A stretch of 64,000 nt of DNA from Methylobacterium sp. GTDB taxonomy: Bacteria > Pseudomonadota > Alphaproteobacteria > Rhizobiales > Beijerinckiaceae. A model generated the notes under the pieces. That model saw only the letters and a program-made list of their open reading frames with translations, did not search any database and was not told the origin of the DNA. The stretch spans positions 1 to 64,000 of the forward strand of contig PERO01000004.1 in the NCBI GenBank assembly GCA_002928875.1, in the 5' to 3' direction. Made by a program: the position numbers and the translations under genes. Of the stretch, positions 25,404 to 32,924 are shown piece after piece; position 1 is the stretch's first letter; each line of letters starts with the position of its first letter.

Positions 25404-28400
25404 ATGTTCCGGCTTTCCCATTTCTTCATCGACCGCCCGATCTTCGCGAGCGTGCTGTCGATCCTGCTCACGATCATGGGCGTCATCGCGCAGCGGGCGC
25501 TGCCGATCTCGGAATATCCGGAAATCGCGCCGCCGACGGTCAGCATCACCGCCTCCTATCCCGGCGCCTCGGCGGAAATCATCGCGGCGACGGTGGCCGC
25601 CCCGATCGAGCAGGAGGTGAATGGCGTCGACAACATGCTCTACATCTCGTCGCAATCGACGGGTGACGGCCGGTTGTCGATCAATGTCGTCTTCAAGCCC
25701 GGCACCAATGTCGATCAGGCGCAGGTGCTGGTGCAGAACCGCGTCTCCGGTGCCGAGGCCCGGTTGCCGGAGGAAGTGCGCCGCCAGGGTGTGCAGGTGC
25801 GCAAGGCCTCGCCGGACCTGATGATGGTCATCCACATGACCTCGCCCGATGGCAGCCGCGACCAGCAATACATCTCGAATTACGCGACCCTCTATGTGCG
25901 CGACGTGCTCGGCCGCGTCGATGGCGTCGGCAGCATCAGCGTCTTCGGTGCGCGCGATTACTCGATGCGGATCTGGCTCGACCCGGCCCGCGTGGCCGCC
26001 CGCAACCTCACCGCGGGCGAAGTGATCGCCGCGCTGCGCGCCGCCAACGTGCAGGTCGCCGCCGGCTCGATCAACCAGCCGCCGGCACGGTCGGACGCTG
26101 CGTTCCAGCTCTCGGTGCAGACCCTGGGCCGCCTGACCGATATCGACGAATTCGCCAACATCATCGTGCGCTCGGACGAGAGCGGCGTGGTGCGTGTGCG
26201 TGATATCGCCCGGACCGAGCTGGGCAGCCAGGATTATTCGATCAACGCCTATCTCAACAACAAGAACGCCGTGGCGATCGGCATCTTCCAGCGCCCCGGC
26301 TCGAACGCATTGTCCACCGCGACCGCCATCCAGAACGAGATGGCGCGCATGGCGGAGAGCTTCCCGTCCGGCCTCGGCTATTCGACGGTCTACAACCCGA
26401 CGGAATTCATCCAGCAATCGGTCGACGAGGTCATCAAGACGCTCATCGAGGCGACCTTGCTCGTCATCGTGGTGGTGGTCCTGTTCCTGCAATCCTGGCG
26501 GGCGGCGATCATCCCGATCATCGCCATTCCGGTCTCGCTGGTCGGCACGTTCCTGATCATGTCGATTGTGGGCATTTCCTTCAACACGCTCTCGCTGTTC
26601 GGCCTTGTGCTCGCCATCGGCATCGTGGTCGACGACGCCATCGTCGTGGTGGAGAATGTGGAGCGCTATCTGCGCGAGGGCCTGTCCCCGCCCGAGGCGG
26701 CCCACAAGACGATGGACGAGGTGGGCGGCGCGCTGATCGCCATCGCGCTCGTGCTCTGCGCCGTCTTCATCCCGACCGCCTTCATCCAGGGCCTGCAGGG
26801 CTCGTTCTACAAGCAGTTCGCGATCACCATCGCCGCCTCGACCGCGATCTCGGCCCTGGTGTCGCTGACGCTCTCGCCCGCGCTGGCGGCGATCCTGCTC
26901 AAGCCGCATGATCCGCACCACAAGGCGGGCGGCAAGCTGGGCGCGCCGGTTCGCGCCTTCTTCAACGGCTTCAACCGCGCTTTCGAGGCGATGTCGAACC
27001 GTTACGGCGCGTTGACGGCGCGGATGATCCGCCTCTCCCTGGGTGTGCTGCTGGTCTATGGCGGCCTGATCGCGCTGACGGCCTACCAGCTCCGGATCGT
27101 GCCGACGGGCCTCATTCCGCAGCTCGATCGCGGCTATCTCATCATCGCCTTCCAGTTGCCGCCGGGCTCGACGCTCGACCGGTCGGATGCCGTGGTGCGC
27201 CGCGCCTCCGACATCCTGCTCTCGCGCCCGGGCGTGAAGAACGCGGTCGCCTTCGTCGGTCTCGATGGCGCGACCTTCACCAACGCGCCCAATGCGGGCG
27301 TGATCTTCGTGACGCTGTCGAGCTTCGAGGATCGCACCGCGATGCAGCTCACCAGCAAGGCGATCCTGAGCGATCTGCGCCAGCAGATGTTCGCGCTTCC
27401 GGAAGCTTTCGCCCTTGTCATCGAGCCGCCCGCCGTGCCCGGCATCGGCACCGGCGGCGGTCTCAAGGGCTATGTGCAGGATCGAAGCGGGCGCGGCCTG
27501 CCGGCGCTCGAGGGCGCGGCCTGGATCGTCGCCGGCTCGGCGAACCAGGTGCCCGGCATCGTCCAGGCCTACACGCTCTTCTCGACGCGCACACCGCAGG
27601 TCTATGCCGATATCGATCGCACCAAGGCCGAGATGCTGGGCGTGCCGATCAGTCGTGTCTTCGAGACGCTCTCGGTCTATATGGGCTCGTCCTTCGTGAA
27701 CGATTTCAACGTGCTCGGGCGCACCTACCGGGTGACCGCGCAGGCCGACAACCCCTACCGACTCGATCTGCGCGATGTCGCGAACCTCAAGACGCGCAAT
27801 GTCGATGGCGAAATGGTGCCGATCGGTTCGGTCGCCAACTTCCAGAACATCACCGGCGCCTATCGCGTCCCGCGCTACAACCTTTACCCCGCCGCGGAAG
27901 TCTCGGTGGCGCTTGCGCCCGGCTTCTCCTCGGGGCAGGGGATCGCGGCGATCGAGAAGATCGCGCGCGAAAGGCTGCCCTCCGGCTTCGGCTTCGAATG
28001 GACGGAAATCGCGCTGCAGGAAAAGCTCTCGGGCAACACGACGATCATCGCCTTCGTGCTGGCGGTGGTGTTCGTCTTCCTGCTGCTGGCAGCGCTCTAT
28101 GAAAGCTGGCTGCTGCCGCTGGCGGTCATTCTCATCGTGCCGATGTGTATCCTGGCCGCGATGATCGGCGTGCGGATCGCCGGGCTCGATCGCAACATCC
28201 TCGTCGATATCGGGCTCGTGGTGCTTGTCGGCCTTGCGGCCAAGAATGCGATCCTCATCGTGGAATTCGCAAAGCAGGCCGAGGACGAGGGCAAGGCACG
28301 GTTCGAGGCGGCGGTGGAGGCGGCGCGCACCCGCCTCAGGCCCATCCTAATGACCTCGCTCGCCTTCATCCTCGGCGTGCTGCCGCTGGTCATCGCCAAG

Positions 28401-28574
28401 GGGGCCGGTGCGGAAATGCGCCAGTCGCTCGGTATCGCGGTCTTCGCCGGCATGATCGGCGTCACGATCTTCGGGCTCCTGTTCACGCCGGTCTTCTATG
28501 TGGTCTGCAGCTGGCTCTCGGAACGCTTCCGCCGCAAGCCGCCGGCATCGGCCGAGGCGCCGCCGGCCGCCTGA
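25404..28574 (+). CDS. RND multidrug efflux pump, HAE1 family (AcrB/MexB-like)
   Basis: 1056-residue inner-membrane proton/drug antiporter, the normal HAE1 length with twelve expected membrane helices and two large periplasmic loops. The N-terminus FFIDRPIFASVLSILLTIMG is diagnostic. The proton-relay aspartates are in GIVVDDAIVVVENVERYL (helix 4). The second half has VGLAAKNAILIVEFAKQAED with the matching Lys. PPGSTLDRSDAV and LFTPVFYVVCSWLSERF are further landmarks. Substrate range cannot be predicted from sequence. Operon partner of the adaptor 74 bases upstream; no outer-membrane factor gene follows. Confidence 0.94.
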   Translation: MFRLSHFFIDRPIFASVLSILLTIMGVIAQRALPISEYPEIAPPTVSITASYPGASAEIIAATVAAPIEQEVNGVDNMLYISSQSTGDGRLSINVVFKPGTNVDQAQVLVQNRVSGAEARLPEEVRRQGVQVRKASPDLMMVIHMTSPDGSRDQQYISNYATLYVRDVLGRVDGVGSISVFGARDYSMRIWLDPARVAARNLTAGEVIAALRAANVQVAAGSINQPPARSDAAFQLSVQTLGRLTDIDEFANIIVRSDESGVVRVRDIARTELGSQDYSINAYLNNKNAVAIGIFQRPGSNALSTATAIQNEMARMAESFPSGLGYSTVYNPTEFIQQSVDEVIKTLIEATLLVIVVVVLFLQSWRAAIIPIIAIPVSLVGTFLIMSIVGISFNTLSLFGLVLAIGIVVDDAIVVVENVERYLREGLSPPEAAHKTMDEVGGALIAIALVLCAVFIPTAFIQGLQGSFYKQFAITIAASTAISALVSLTLSPALAAILLKPHDPHHKAGGKLGAPVRAFFNGFNRAFEAMSNRYGALTARMIRLSLGVLLVYGGLIALTAYQLRIVPTGLIPQLDRGYLIIAFQLPPGSTLDRSDAVVRRASDILLSRPGVKNAVAFVGLDGATFTNAPNAGVIFVTLSSFEDRTAMQLTSKAILSDLRQQMFALPEAFALVIEPPAVPGIGTGGGLKGYVQDRSGRGLPALEGAAWIVAGSANQVPGIVQAYTLFSTRTPQVYADIDRTKAEMLGVPISRVFETLSVYMGSSFVNDFNVLGRTYRVTAQADNPYRLDLRDVANLKTRNVDGEMVPIGSVANFQNITGAYRVPRYNLYPAAEVSVALAPGFSSGQGIAAIEKIARERLPSGFGFEWTEIALQEKLSGNTTIIAFVLAVVFVFLLLAALYESWLLPLAVILIVPMCILAAMIGVRIAGLDRNILVDIGLVVLVGLAAKNAILIVEFAKQAEDEGKARFEAAVEAARTRLRPILMTSLAFILGVLPLVIAKGAGAEMRQSLGIAVFAGMIGVTIFGLLFTPVFYVVCSWLSERFRRKPPASAEAPPAA

Positions 28575-28600
28575 CGGCCGGGCGGTTGGAATACCGGTCC

Positions 28601-28617
28601 CGGGCCTTCAGGGCCCG
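28601..28617. terminator. Hairpin between convergent efflux and AbrB genes
   Basis: CGGGCC and GGCCCG form a 6-bp stem with a 5-base loop. The element overlaps the last bases of the convergent AbrB-family gene and lies 27 bases after the pump stop. No T-run; a weak bidirectional terminator candidate. Confidence 0.35.
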
Positions 28618-29735
28618 TCATCGCCCGTGCCCGTGGCGGGCGGTTCCCCGCGCGTGAACAGCCCGAACAGCGGCCCGGCCAGCACCATCACCAGGAAGAT
28701 GCGGATGATGTGCTGGGCCGCGACGAAGGCCACCTCGATCTTCAGCGCCAGCGCGACGAGGCTCATCTCGGCGAGGCCGCCGGGGGAATAGGCGAGCATC
28801 AGCGGCACCATCCCGTAGCCGGAGAAGCGGCTCACGAGCCAGGCGAAGAGCACGGTGAGCCCGAGCAGGATGATCGTGGACCCCACGGAAAGGGCCAGCA
28901 CGCGCAGGATCAGCCGGCTGGGTGTTCCCACGAAGCGGCATCCGATCGTCACGCCGAGCACCAGTTGCGCCACGATCACGATCTCCGCCGGCGGGTGGAA
29001 ATCGGAAATGCCGGTGACATGCACGATGGCTGTCGCCAGCATGGGCCCGAGGAGATATTTCGCGGGCAGCCGCAGGATCTGGCCCAGAAGGATGCCCGCG
29101 AGGCCGCAGGCGATGAGCCAGAGATCCGAGGCGAGCGGCGTGTCGAGCAGCGACATCCCCGCCGTGCGCCGCCCGCCGAGCGGAACGCCCTCGATCCATT
29201 GCACCACAAAGGGCAGGCTCAGCACGACAAGCAGGATGCGCGCGGAATGCACCAGCGCGATCATCCGCGCATCCCCGCCCTTCTCCTCGCCGACGGTGAC
29301 CATCTCGACGAGCCCGCCGGGCATGCCGGCGAAATAGGCCGTCGTGCGATCGAAACCGCCGACGCGCCGGAAGAAGGTCACGCACAGCACCGCACACGCC
29401 GCCATGAAGACCACGAGGCCGGCGACCGAAGGCAGCCAGAGCGGGGCTTGCCGGATCAGCTCCGGCGTGAAGCTCGCGCCGAGCAGCACCCCGATCACGA
29501 CCGTCATGGGCGGGCGGATCACCGGGGGGGCGGCCACCGGCGCGGAAACGATGGCGGCCAGGGTGCAGATCGTCATCGGCCCGAGCATCCAGGGCAGCGG
29601 CAGCTTCAGCAGCACGAAGACCCAGCCGCCGACCAGGCCCAGCAGAAGCGCGGTCGCAAAGCGCCTGTAGGGAAAGCGGTCGAAGGCCAGCGCGCGAAAA
29701 CCCGCGACCCATTCGGCCCAAAGTTCGCGGATCAT
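28608..29735 (-). CDS. AbrB-family integral membrane protein (PF05145 type)
   Basis: 375-residue membrane protein with about ten hydrophobic segments arranged as two related halves, each with a PLPWMLGPM or LPAKYLLGPML motif (residues about 48-56 and 225-235). This family is named after AbrB and often mislabelled as ammonia monooxygenase or transcription regulator; its transport role is not established. Acidic and Gly-rich FAGMPGGLVEMVTVGEEKGG and AYSPGGLAEMSLVALALK are the other conserved pieces. ATG at 29733-29735 is chosen because MIRELWAEW begins just before the first helix; the frame extends 36 residues upstream with non-conserved sequence. Confidence 0.82.
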   Translation of the reverse strand: MIRELWAEWVAGFRALAFDRFPYRRFATALLLGLVGGWVFVLLKLPLPWMLGPMTICTLAAIVSAPVAAPPVIRPPMTVVIGVLLGASFTPELIRQAPLWLPSVAGLVVFMAACAVLCVTFFRRVGGFDRTTAYFAGMPGGLVEMVTVGEEKGGDARMIALVHSARILLVVLSLPFVVQWIEGVPLGGRRTAGMSLLDTPLASDLWLIACGLAGILLGQILRLPAKYLLGPMLATAIVHVTGISDFHPPAEIVIVAQLVLGVTIGCRFVGTPSRLILRVLALSVGSTIILLGLTVLFAWLVSRFSGYGMVPLMLAYSPGGLAEMSLVALALKIEVAFVAAQHIIRIFLVMVLAGPLFGLFTRGEPPATGTGDDGP

Positions 29736-29967
29736 GGCGCGACCGCAGCGGATCGGGTGCGGGCAAGCGCTTTCGGTAAAGGCAAATGGGCGGCCATCAC
29801 GACAGGGAAACCGATGCAAGCGGACATCGTCGGAGCGTCTCATCGAACCGCAGGGGTTCCATGCTGATCGCCCGGCGCGTGTCCCTATAGGGTATCGGCC
29901 CGGCGGTGGCTACTGGAGCGACGGCCGATCCGGATGAAGGCGGTGGAAGCGGCGCGACCCCTGCCGC
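29736..29967 (-). other. Intergenic region upstream of the AbrB-family gene
   Basis: 232 bases between two minus-strand genes. It holds a 10-bp palindrome CCCTATAGGG at 29883-29892, whose CTATAG core could be part of a -10 element or a small operator. No other structure is evident. Confidence 0.3.
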
Positions 29968-31404
29968 TCACGTCGGCAGGAGGGGCGCCCGACTGTGCCA
30001 ATCCGTGTCGCGCTGGAAGGCATCCGCCACCTTCAGCACGGTGCCTTCCGCGAAAGGCCGGCCCTGGATCTGGAATCCGATCGGCAACCCGTTGCTGTCG
30101 AAACCGCAGGGCACGCTCACGGAGGGCAGGCCCATATAGTTGATCGGCCGGGTGTTGATCGAGAGATCCATGAAGGCCTTCTCGGCGCCCGGCGTTCCCG
30201 CATCGATGTCGGTCGCGAGCAGGGTCGGCACCTTGGTGCGCAGGGTGGGCGTGAGGAAGACACGGACGTGATCGAAGACCGCCTTGCCGATGGCCCGCAG
30301 GATCGGCCCGCGCCGGGCCAGCGCCTCGATGTAATGCGTGGCGGGAATGCCGTAAGAGCCGTAGAGCCGGGCGGAGAGATGCACCGCATAGCTCTCGGGC
30401 CGGGTGCGCATCCATTCCGCATGGATGGCCCCGCCCTCGACGCGGCTGACGATCGATCCATAGGTCGAAACCGCATCCATATGCGGGATCTCGACCGGCA
30501 CGAGGATCGCGCCGCGCGCCTCCAGCACCTTGCATGCCGCGTTGAAGGCCGCGAGCACTTCGGCGTCGATCTCGTCGAAGAAGTAATTGCCGGGGATGCC
30601 GACGGGCATGCCGCGGATGTCGCCATCGAGCATGGCCTCGTAATCCGGCACCGGCTCCATGGCGGAGGTCGGGTCCTTCGGATCGTGGCCGGCGATCTCG
30701 CGCAGGAAGACCGCGCAATCCCGTGCGGTGCGGCAGAGGGGCCCGACATTGTCCGCCGAGAAGGCCAGGGGCATCACGCCGTGGCGGGAGACGCGCGTCT
30801 GCGTGCCCTTGATCCCGGTGATGCCGCACATCGCGGCGGGCAGGCGGATCGAGCCGCCCGTATCCGAACCGAGCGCGCCGAACACGAAACGCGCCGCCAC
30901 CGCCGCGCCCGAACCGGATGACGAGCCGCCGGGGCAGTAATCCCTGTTCCAGGGGTTGCGGCAATGGCCGAAATGCTGGTTGTGCCCGGTCGGGTTCTGG
31001 GCAAACTCGGCCATGTTGAGCCCGCCCAGCGTGACGGAGCCGGCAGCTTCGAGCCTCGCCAGCGCCGTTGCTGTATAATTCGGGCGAAAATCCTTGCGGA
31101 TCCGCGAGCCGCAGGTCGAGACCTTGCCGGCCTTGTAATACATGTCCTTGTGCGCCAGCGGCACGCCATGCAGCGGCCCGAGAATCTTCCCCGCGCGGCG
31201 CAGCTTGTCGCAGGCATCGGCCGTCTCGAGCGCGCTCTCACGCTCCAGCCAGATTGCGGAATTGAGCGCGGCATCCTTCATTGCGAAGGCATCCAGCGCG
31301 GCTTTCGTCACCGCATAGCTGGACACGTCGCCATTGCGGATCGCGGTGGCCACCTCGGTCATCGAGAGATCGAGGATTGCGTTGATCGGAACGGGCTTGT
31401 TCAC
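29968..31404 (-). CDS. Amidase-signature family hydrolase
   Basis: 478-residue cytoplasmic amidohydrolase. The Ser-cisSer-Lys triad is visible: K86 in PLAHKDM, S161 in CPGGSSSGSG and nucleophile S185 in GSDTGGSIRLP, with the 75- and 24-residue spacings usual for the family. It probably hydrolyses a small amide or carbamoyl compound to acid plus ammonia. GTG start (31402-31404) is 3 bases after the stop of a small upstream gene whose last codons contain AAGGAG as ribosome site, indicating translational coupling. AtzE, GatA and general aliphatic amidases are all possible relatives; without gatB beside it, transamidosome function is unlikely. Confidence 0.9.
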   Translation of the reverse strand: MNKPVPINAILDLSMTEVATAIRNGDVSSYAVTKAALDAFAMKDAALNSAIWLERESALETADACDKLRRAGKILGPLHGVPLAHKDMYYKAGKVSTCGSRIRKDFRPNYTATALARLEAAGSVTLGGLNMAEFAQNPTGHNQHFGHCRNPWNRDYCPGGSSSGSGAAVAARFVFGALGSDTGGSIRLPAAMCGITGIKGTQTRVSRHGVMPLAFSADNVGPLCRTARDCAVFLREIAGHDPKDPTSAMEPVPDYEAMLDGDIRGMPVGIPGNYFFDEIDAEVLAAFNAACKVLEARGAILVPVEIPHMDAVSTYGSIVSRVEGGAIHAEWMRTRPESYAVHLSARLYGSYGIPATHYIEALARRGPILRAIGKAVFDHVRVFLTPTLRTKVPTLLATDIDAGTPGAEKAFMDLSINTRPINYMGLPSVSVPCGFDSNGLPIGFQIQGRPFAEGTVLKVADAFQRDTDWHSRAPLLPT

Positions 31405-31407
31405 GCG

Positions 31408-31605
31408 TTACTCCTTGACCGCCTGCAGGGCAGCCTCGAAGCTCGACGGCTCATCCTCGAATGCCAATTCGCCCCGCAGCGCCGCGAAGCCGGCGACTGT
31501 CGCCTCGAGCGCCTGCGCGAGGCGCACCCCCGGTGCATTGGGCGGCGTCACGCCCGACCAGATCAAGGCCTGTTCTTCCACCACATCGCTGATGGTTCGT
31601 TCCAT
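31408..31605 (-). CDS. Small AtzG/GatC-like partner protein of the amidase
   Basis: 65-residue acidic protein with a strong ribosome site (GGGGGGG) before the ATG at 31603-31605. The sequence has two predicted helices followed by an acidic tail: NAPGVRLAQALEATVAGFAA, then LAFEDEPSSFEAALQAVKE. The pattern matches small proteins encoded just before amidase-signature genes, such as AtzG with AtzE or GatC with GatA, which wrap around the amidase and stabilise it. Function is inferred from position, size and pattern; direct homology could not be tested. Confidence 0.62.
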   Translation of the reverse strand: MERTISDVVEEQALIWSGVTPPNAPGVRLAQALEATVAGFAALRGELAFEDEPSSFEAALQAVKE

Positions 31606-31904
31606 GCGTCCCCCCCGGGCCAACTCTCGCGTGCAACAGGCAAAGCTGAAGCCAATTCGCAGTGGGACGCAACGTGCCGCATTGCCGCGCAAGCGCGCAA
31701 TCCCCAGCCATCTATGGTGACGGATCGATGCGGAATTGCAAAGCCGCGTTCCGGCCAAGGCTCATGCCGCCTGATCACGACTTGAGCATGATGCCGCATC
31801 CGCACGCCAGCACGCGCGATCACGCGGCACGGGTTTATTCAGGGATAGGCCGAGCGGCCTGGATCAGCGCGAAAAAACCCGTGCCGGTGTCGAGCGACGA
31901 AGCG
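31606..31904 (-). other. Intergenic region upstream of the amidase pair
   Basis: 299 bases between the small partner gene and the upstream lipoprotein gene, both on the minus strand. It must hold the amidase promoter. I see no clear -35/-10 pair, operator palindrome or credible additional coding region in it. Confidence 0.3.
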
Positions 31905-32465
31905 TCAGTTCGTGACCTGTGTGGTGCAGCGCCCATTTACGCAGGTCGTGGTTTCCGTGCGACACACATTGTTGGTGCAGTTGCGTCGAGTGGATGTGGA
32001 GCGGTTTTCCTGTTGGTTCCTGAAGGTTGGTGTCGTCACGACCGGCGTTGCCGGTCGGTTGACGACCCCCGGTGCTGCCGGGCGAACCTGATAGACGCGC
32101 GGACGCGATGCGGCGATGATGGCCTGGCGGTTGCGCTCGGCCTCTTGGCGGGCAACCGCCTCGCGGCGCAGATCGTCATCGGGAACCGGTTGACCTCGAG
32201 CCGCGAGTTCCGCGCCCGCCTGGACATGGCCGCGGCGCGCTGCCTCATTCAGATAGAAATCAATGCGCGCGTCATCCTTCGGGAAGCCGGCAACGCCGCG
32301 CATATGGCATCGGGCAACCTCGAACAGGTAATCAGCACGATTACCGAGCGCCAGCGCGGCGGAACACCAGGCAGGCGAATAGGGCGGCTCGGTCGCAAGT
32401 TGCAATTCCGGCGTGCACGCCCCTGTGAGAAGACCGAACACCATGCACGTCATCCATTTCCGCAT
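31905..32465 (-). CDS. Putative Sel1-like lipoprotein with Cys-rich tail
   Basis: 186-residue protein. The N-terminus MRKWMTCMVFGLLTGACTPE is a lipoprotein signal with lipobox LTGAC, so Cys17 is probably lipidated. The middle (residues about 45-95) reads like a single Sel1/TPR-type helical repeat (VARCHMRGVAGFPKDDARID then FYLNEAARRGHVQAGAELAA). A Gln/Arg-rich linker follows, and the C-terminus carries four Cys in CTNNVCRTETTTCVNGRCTT, suggestive of disulfides in the periplasm. ATG at 32463-32465 has GGGGAG upstream. No specific function is known. Confidence 0.72.
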   Translation of the reverse strand: MRKWMTCMVFGLLTGACTPELQLATEPPYSPAWCSAALALGNRADYLFEVARCHMRGVAGFPKDDARIDFYLNEAARRGHVQAGAELAARGQPVPDDDLRREAVARQEAERNRQAIIAASRPRVYQVRPAAPGVVNRPATPVVTTPTFRNQQENRSTSTRRNCTNNVCRTETTTCVNGRCTTQVTN

Positions 32466-32924
32466 TTTCCGCTCCCCTCCAACGGCCAATCACTCTGGCA
32501 AGATCGCTGCAAACGTACGAGGAGATAATTCCTGAAGTGCTCGAAACCCGCAATAGCCGTCTCATGTAACAAGGGGCGAGCGCACAACGTAATATTCGTT
32601 CTTTTTGTAAAATATTATTTTGATTAAACCGGTTTTATCCATTCGTAAATACCAGTAAAAATATCTCAAAACAAAGCAAATTTTGAATAAACTGACGAAT
32701 TATAACTGGTATCTGACCCATTTTTACAAGAAATAAAAAATTACAATAAGTAGATGATCAGGAAAGACGAATAATTTTCGTTCCCGAAAACGACAGGGCA
32801 GCGAGCGATCGGTCTGTAAAGGAAACGATTCCAAGACTGTTTCCGAGGCCATCTTTACCAGGAATTTACCAAGAAAACGCAGTATTTTTGCCGGCTTGTT
32901 TTCAGTGAAGGCTCAGGAGGCAGA
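32466..32924. other. AT-rich divergent intergenic region
   Basis: 459 bases between the minus-strand lipoprotein gene and the Amt-chemoreceptor fusion. From about 32585 to 32785 the sequence is strikingly AT-rich (runs such as AAAATATTATTTTGATTAAA), unlike the rest of the window. It has no credible coding potential. The right end carries CAGGAGG at 32914-32920 as ribosome site for the fusion gene. It could be a strongly regulated promoter (sigma-54 or H-NS/MucR-type control are possibilities) or a remnant of acquired DNA. Confidence 0.6.
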
